A stretch of 64,000 nt of DNA from Artemisia argyi (Eukaryota > Streptophyta > Magnoliopsida > Asterales > Asteraceae): assembly GCA_030686995.1 (NCBI GenBank), contig CM060692.1, forward strand, positions 16,907,465-16,971,464. The letters run 5' to 3'. Numbering within the stretch: position 1 is the first letter of the stretch; each line of letters opens with the position of its first letter. The translations under genes were made by a program, and so were the position numbers. The notes beneath the pieces were generated by a model. It saw nothing but the letters and a program-made list of their open reading frames with translations. It was not told the origin of the DNA and did no database searches. Shown piece after piece: positions 58,767 through 64,000 of the stretch.

Positions 58767-59330
58767 ATGAATGCAAAGAAGATTGGAAAGTTGTTCGATT
58801 CGATAGGCGACTTCTTCACAAGCGATGATTCTATTCCTTGGTGTGAATATGACATCGTTCTTGTAAGACTCCTTTAACTTATTATTATTATTCATCATGT
58901 CATGATGGTTTTGTTGTTTATTGAAAATAGATAGATAGATTGATGATGTTAGTTTAGTCGTACTTTTAAATATGAAGATAATTGTATTGTATGTTAGAAA
59001 GACAACAAGTTCATTGAGTATTTTTTAATAGATTGGTCAGCCAATGTTGTCTAGCTAATTTACCGGGATATGCCTTCCTTGTTGGGTGGGGGGCTCGGTA
59101 CCAAAAAGGTACACGGACTTGAGATGGTTCCGCCAAATACCATATTTTTTTTTAATAGATCGATTTATGTTAATCAAGTTTTAAAGTTTTTTTTTTACAA
59201 ATCCGTAGGTTTTATTTGTAGATTTGAGTTTTATAACATTTTTGGTATTTATTTTTGTTACAGCACTGCAGCGCAATCTCGCAGGAAAAAGGTGATGTCG
59301 CCATTGTCTCGCCGGAAAAAGGTGATGTAG
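58767..59330 (+). pseudogene. FIS1-like (mitochondrial fission 1) gene fragments
   Basis: Exon-like block 58767-58862 encodes 32 residues from ATG, including KIGKLFDSIGDFFTSDD and IPWCEYDIVL, and ends at a GTAAGA donor. This strongly recalls the N-terminus of plant FIS1, the tail-anchored outer-membrane adaptor for division of mitochondria and peroxisomes. Further on, after TTTGTTACAG, 59263-59330 reads TAAQSRRKKV, like the basic C-terminus of FIS1, and is followed by a near-copy of itself. The TPR exons between are missing or unrecognisable, so this is not a working gene. Family assignment is from memory. Confidence 0.5.
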
Positions 59331-59426
59331 CCATCGTTGGTGTCGCCGGAATATGTACGCTTTATTATTAGAGTTATTGTTAAGGCAAAATTGCATATAT
59401 ATCCCTCCTAAAGTAAATAATTGCAT

Positions 59427-59600
59427 ATAATGTGTATTATGTAAATTCTGATATAATGTGTATTATGTAAATTTTGTTATAAAGTTTATTGTGTAAATGG
59501 TGTTGTAAAATTTATTTTGTAAATTTTGTTACAAAGTTTATTGTGTACATTTGTTATAAAGTATATGATGTAAATTATGATATAAAGTTTATGGTGTATT
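59427..59600 (+). repeat. Short tandem repeat of about 24 bp (TTATAAAGTTTATTGTGTAAAT type)
   Basis: Seven or so diverged units with alternating GTTATAAAGTTTATTGTG and TGTAAATT phrases. Non-coding. Confidence 0.6.
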
Positions 59601-60205
59601 TTTTTATTATTATTATTTAATTCCAAAGTTTGGGTTTTCTAAGTGAGTTGATTAAAGGAGATATATGTTAATACATTTGTTCGAGATCAATAATATTTTT
59701 GAGGCCATCAAAGTTTGATATATTCCCTTTAAGAAAGAAAAATCAAGTTTAATTGATTTTTGTGTCACCCATGTTCTTTGTTCTTTCTAGGTCGATTTTG
59801 TAAGAGGTGCAACTAATTTTTTAAGAAGTGCAACTAATCTTGCAATTTTGCGACATAACCTTTTAAGATGGTCAAATACTAATATTTGTAAGCGACGTAG
59901 TCTTGAAAATGAAATTAATTTATGTAATGAATAAATAAATGATCGTAACCGAAAACATTTAAAATAGAACCAAGTAAATAACCTTTATTGACCTTCGGTC
60001 CTATTATACTACAGGTATACAACATTAATTGATTTTTCATCATATCATACTATTATCGTTAAACAATGTAACTTAAACTATACACACGGATAAACAAAAC
60101 AAACACACACAAATACCTACGCTACAGTAATTTTTTGAATACTATGCACTGCTGCCGGTAGGCATGGGCACTTACAGACATTCGCTCGCCATAAATTTGG
60201 TTACA

Positions 60206-60360
<155 letters not shown>

Positions 60361-62309
60361 TCTAATAAAAGGGAGTTCTGTACTACCCTCTAAAGCATAC
60401 CGAGCATTAAAATTTCTGACGTGTCTGGAAGGAGAGTGCATAGATATTTTTGGTAGGTACAAACACTTCACTTCTCCTTATTCCCGATTTCCTCTCCAAT
60501 AATCCCTTTTAGTTTCAACTCAACAATTAATGTGGATTTATTCAATCAATCGGTTACATTCAATCCCTAAAAAATATACATCCGATTTGTTCTTTATTCA
60601 ATGAATCGGTTACATTCTAATTTTGATATTGTTACGAATCGGTTACATTCAATGAATAAGTTACGAATCTTCCTCTACAAGCATAGTTAAATCGATTTCA
60701 AAAGGTCAGTTTCAATTCATCAATTAATTGATTCATTCAAATCGATTTTGTTTGTTTTTACGATGTTCTTTGGATTCATTTATTTTAATTTTTTATCATA
60801 TTTGTTTCAGCAACCGCCATTGCCATCCTTCCAGATCTCAATCAGCTTCAGATTCTCAATTTAAGGTTAGTTGAATACAAATACATGATTGGTTTTTGTG
60901 AAGCCTGAGAAATTTTGTTCACGAATTGATTTTTGTTTTTTTTATGCACACCATCTATTTGATACACGTGTGAGAGGAAAAATTTGAGTTGGATTTGTAA
61001 CGAATTGATTATTGTTTTGTATGCACACCATGTGTTTGATGACATGTGTGAGAGGCTAAATTCATTGTCAATTACATTTCTTTTTGGCTTTAGTTTGTTG
61101 AGTTCACTTATTGTCCTAATACGTTCCTGCTCATATTAGATGTTGATTGAGATCGAGGCAAGTGTATGAACTATTTCTTTATTTGTTTTGACCACACTGG
61201 CTTACTCTCAATATTTTTGGTACAGTGAAATGGGGGCCTATTTTTCACCTTGTGGGAGATATATGGCTTTGTGTTGGGTGTGTACTTGCTCACTTTGAAG
61301 CTGATCCTGGGATAGAAACTCATCTTCATCACGATAGGGCTGGGACATCTCCAACAAGGCATCCAATCTCAGCTCACCAAGTGATATATGAACTTCAGAT
61401 TTGTTGATGAGCCAAAACAAAACTTCAATAGCAGGTAATTATTTTTATGATATTTCTCGAGATTAGGTGGTCACTTCAGTTAACCCAATATAATCAATCA
61501 AATTAATGTCAACCATTTTCTTGATTCATTTATGTTAATTAGTCATTTAATCTCACGTGTTCGCTAAATATGCATTTGATAGGTACATGATATTTGCCTA
61601 CCATTTTTACCTTTTAGAGATCAATAATGAATCAATGTTGCAGGTAATTTGATTTTAATCAGATGATTAACGCTTATGCACCTACGTTTGCCTAAAGATG
61701 CACATCAAGAGTTTAGGTCAACAATGAAGAGGGGTTTAGCATGGGAAATAGGTACTTAAAATGATTAATTTACAATTCAGGCGGTTTAATGAAAGCATAA
61801 ACTTATACAGCCTGTTTAGCATTACTTAAAATAAACCCATTTTATAGGGGTTGTTTGGATTTGCTTATTTAAAATGTTTAGTTCATATGCGGGTTGATTG
61901 GTGTCATGTCTTGCAACTGCTTATTTGAGCTGTTTGGATTGCATATTGAAACTACATGATATATTTAGTAGGGGTCGATTGGAATGGCTTATTTAAAGCT
62001 TGTAGAGTATCATCATACCTTGCATTGTATAACTAAGAAAGAGATAGCTCTATCGCATCATGTTTGAGGAGTACAAGTTGAAAATATATTTTTAGTGTTG
62101 AGTTTAGGATATAAGAATGATCACATTTATTATTAACTTTTATGTATATTGGTTTTGGTTAGTGTTCCCTAATAAGAAAATGTATAATAACTGCTCCATA
62201 TGTGTTTTAGTCTCAATGATTTGATCAAATATATATTAGCACCATATTCACTAACGTCACTTAGTTATTAAATTATTTTGTTAGTTTCCGTTCAGTTAGA
62301 ATGGTGTGG

Positions 62310-62599
62310 TCCATCTTTGCTTGATGATGACTCCTTTTGGTAATAACATTGCATCTTTGATGAATGCAAATCCAGGGGTAAGTTATTAGACGAATTTGTG
62401 ATTGGTCATTTTTATAGGTGCTTACTTCTTTTTCGAGGATTGAGCGTTTTTGTTTTGATTGCAGTTACATAAAAAAAATTTGGGCACATGAGTTCTGATA
62501 TACTTGCCTATGGAGCAACGGATGGTACTATAACAGTTTGCACCGTTTCTGACCCACCTTCAGTAACGAACAAGCTTATTGGGAACTCAAAAGATGTCA
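62310..62599 (+). pseudogene. Captured WD40-repeat gene fragment (copy 2)
   Basis: Same two exon-like blocks as in the first Helitron: about 62310-62377 before GGTAAGTT, and about 62463-62599 after TTGATTGCAG, including DILAYGATDGTITV. The same in-frame TAA precedes KFGHM in both copies, so the damage predates the duplication. Confidence 0.65.
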
Positions 62600-63247
62600 C
62601 AGGTTGGATCAACATATTAAATTGTACTCTTTTGTACGCTCCTTCTTCACATTCAATTCAATTTAAATCAAACTTTTGCTGTTACAAATCACAATTAAAT
62701 GCCGATTGAAACTGCATCAAAGCGTGTATCAAATAAAGATATGATTTGTGTGTTCAAATCCTATGTTGGACTTTCTCCAAAAACATACAAACGCGTTTTG
62801 TTCTTCCGCCTATAATTTTGGTAATGATCTTGGTTTTTTTTATTAATTTTTTTGAAAGTTTGTTTTTTTATTTTATTTTGATATTTAATATATTACCTAT
62901 TAGAAAAAATTAAGATAATTAGATGAACAAAAACTCTAAATATTAGATGAACAAAAACCTAAAATAATTTTGGGGATACCAGAATTTGGGGGTAATTGAA
63001 ACAATTATGATAAATAGTCCAGTGTTATGTTAATTGCTTATTATTTTATTTGTATTATATGTCAAAAATATAATTTGTGAAGAATTTCTTGGTTAATTTT
63101 GGTAATTAGTTCACACTTTTCTGATTTATATGTTGCAAAGAATTCAACTTTGACTTTTACTTGTGTTTTTGGAAGCTAATCAATAGATTGAAAACTTTCT
63201 TATCATCTTTGCCCTAATTGTAGGAATTTTGATCCTATAAATTGAGG

Positions 63248-64000
63248 ATGGCTATTGTGCTAAAGGTACACATAACAATTAAATTCTTCTTTGCTCAATA
63301 TCAAATAGCAGTATGTCTACCTTTGTTTATGTGTATATCTACAGTTTGTCAGCCTTTAAGGACAATGTCAAGTTACGTGTCCGCATTCTGAGTACTTGGA
63401 TGCAACCTCTTTTTAGTAAGCCACATGTGACAAACATGGAGATGATTGTTATTGATGAACAGGCAAGTAAAAGTAATTAGTATATTTATTTTACATAACA
63501 TTATATGGCTGTTTTATAATTTTCATATTTGAATGTGCCTTACATATTGTAATACATTTTGTTTGCCAGAATACAAGGATGCAAGCAACGGTGAGGATGG
63601 CTTTGGTGAATCAATTCAAAGATGGCCAGTTTGGTATGTATATCATTTTGTTTTTAAATATTGATTCCTTAGCACCATTTTAATACAGGTAGCTACATCT
63701 TATATATAGAAATTTGAGACATGTATTTTGAATATCATTATGCAGATGTAATAGGCCGTGTCGTGTCGTTGCTTGTGACGACCTTGACAATTATGACAAG
63801 AACGGTAGGGCTGGGAAGAAAAAGCCACTCACCTTTATTGATGTTGAGTATGTCATTCTAAAATCATTTGTTTAAACTACTATGCAAAGATAGTAAATGT
63901 GAATGTGGCTTCTAAATAAGATTTAAATTATTTACAGGGAACTGAGCTAAGGTGTACCTTGTGGGGTGTGTACGCTCAACAATTCTCTGATTTTTTGAAC
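63248..64000 (+). pseudogene. RPA70-like gene, 5' part, cut by the window edge
   Basis: Copy of the first exons of the gene at 43388-46025: MAIVLK, LRVRILSTWMQPLF, ATVRMALVNQFKDG, CRVVACDDLDNYDKNGR and RCTLWGVYAQQF. The two nonsense sites known from the other copy would lie beyond the window, so its state cannot be judged here. Confidence 0.7.

Overview
This is a gene-poor, repeat-rich stretch of plant nuclear DNA. It has spliced genes with GT/AG introns, TATA-box promoters, an F-box gene with a plant F-box-associated domain, a plant-type aldo/keto reductase, and nested plant transposons (a copia element that looks like a Sirevirus, a gypsy LTR element, PIF/Harbinger, Mutator, Helitron, Stowaway, hAT, SINE, LINE). 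A eudicot is likely, and Asteraceae is my best guess from the look of the retroelements, but the sequence does not prove the taxon.

Layout. 1-2.7 kb: possible LTR remnant, then a LINE that keeps ORF1 but has no reverse transcriptase. 2.9-13.1 kb: PIF/Harbinger transposon (TTA target duplication, Myb/SANT gene and DDE transposase) split by a 6.5-kb non-autonomous gypsy-like LTR element (4538-11042, duplication GTCTG). 14.0-20.5 kb: the only segment that looks like ordinary host genes. These are a two-exon secreted cysteine-rich peptide gene, a five-exon aldo/keto reductase and a single-exon F-box gene, all on the minus strand. 20.8-23.4 kb: CACTA-like remnant, SINE, inverted-repeat element, Stowaway MITE. 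23.7-34.5 kb: a complete 10.7-kb copia/Sirevirus-like element on the minus strand (1124-bp LTRs, duplication CATTG), inserted into an older LTR. 34.7-41.7 kb: TA-flanked inverted-repeat elements in tandem duplication, a 210-bp tandem repeat, a PIF1 helicase fragment, and Harbinger and hAT MITEs. 42.1-48.9 kb: Helitron (minus) carrying a decayed RPA70-like gene and a captured WD40 fragment. 50.2-55.5 kb: Mutator-like element with a 9-bp duplication, a broken transposase gene and a convergent GRF zinc-finger pseudogene. 57.2-60.2 kb: CACATGTG minisatellite, long TA tracts, and FIS1-like exon pieces ahead of a Helitron 3' end. 60.35 kb to the end: an inverted, near-identical copy of the first half of the Helitron at 42-49 kb.

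Most interesting: the Sirevirus-like element places the GC-rich palindromic block found beside its LTR TATA box again upstream of each of its two extra ORFs. One of these is followed by a TATA-like site and a plausible 5'UTR intron, the other has its own TATA box 75 bp before the ATG. This suggests internal promoters. The unrelated gypsy-like element has the same layout with a different palindrome (TGACGGCGTCA, in pairs 23 bp apart), and both elements share TTCTGCAGGT next to the block. Other leads are the unannotated cysteine-rich peptide gene, an as-1-like tandem site in the reductase promoter, the inverted Helitron pair, and gene fragments (WD40, FIS1) near Helitron ends.
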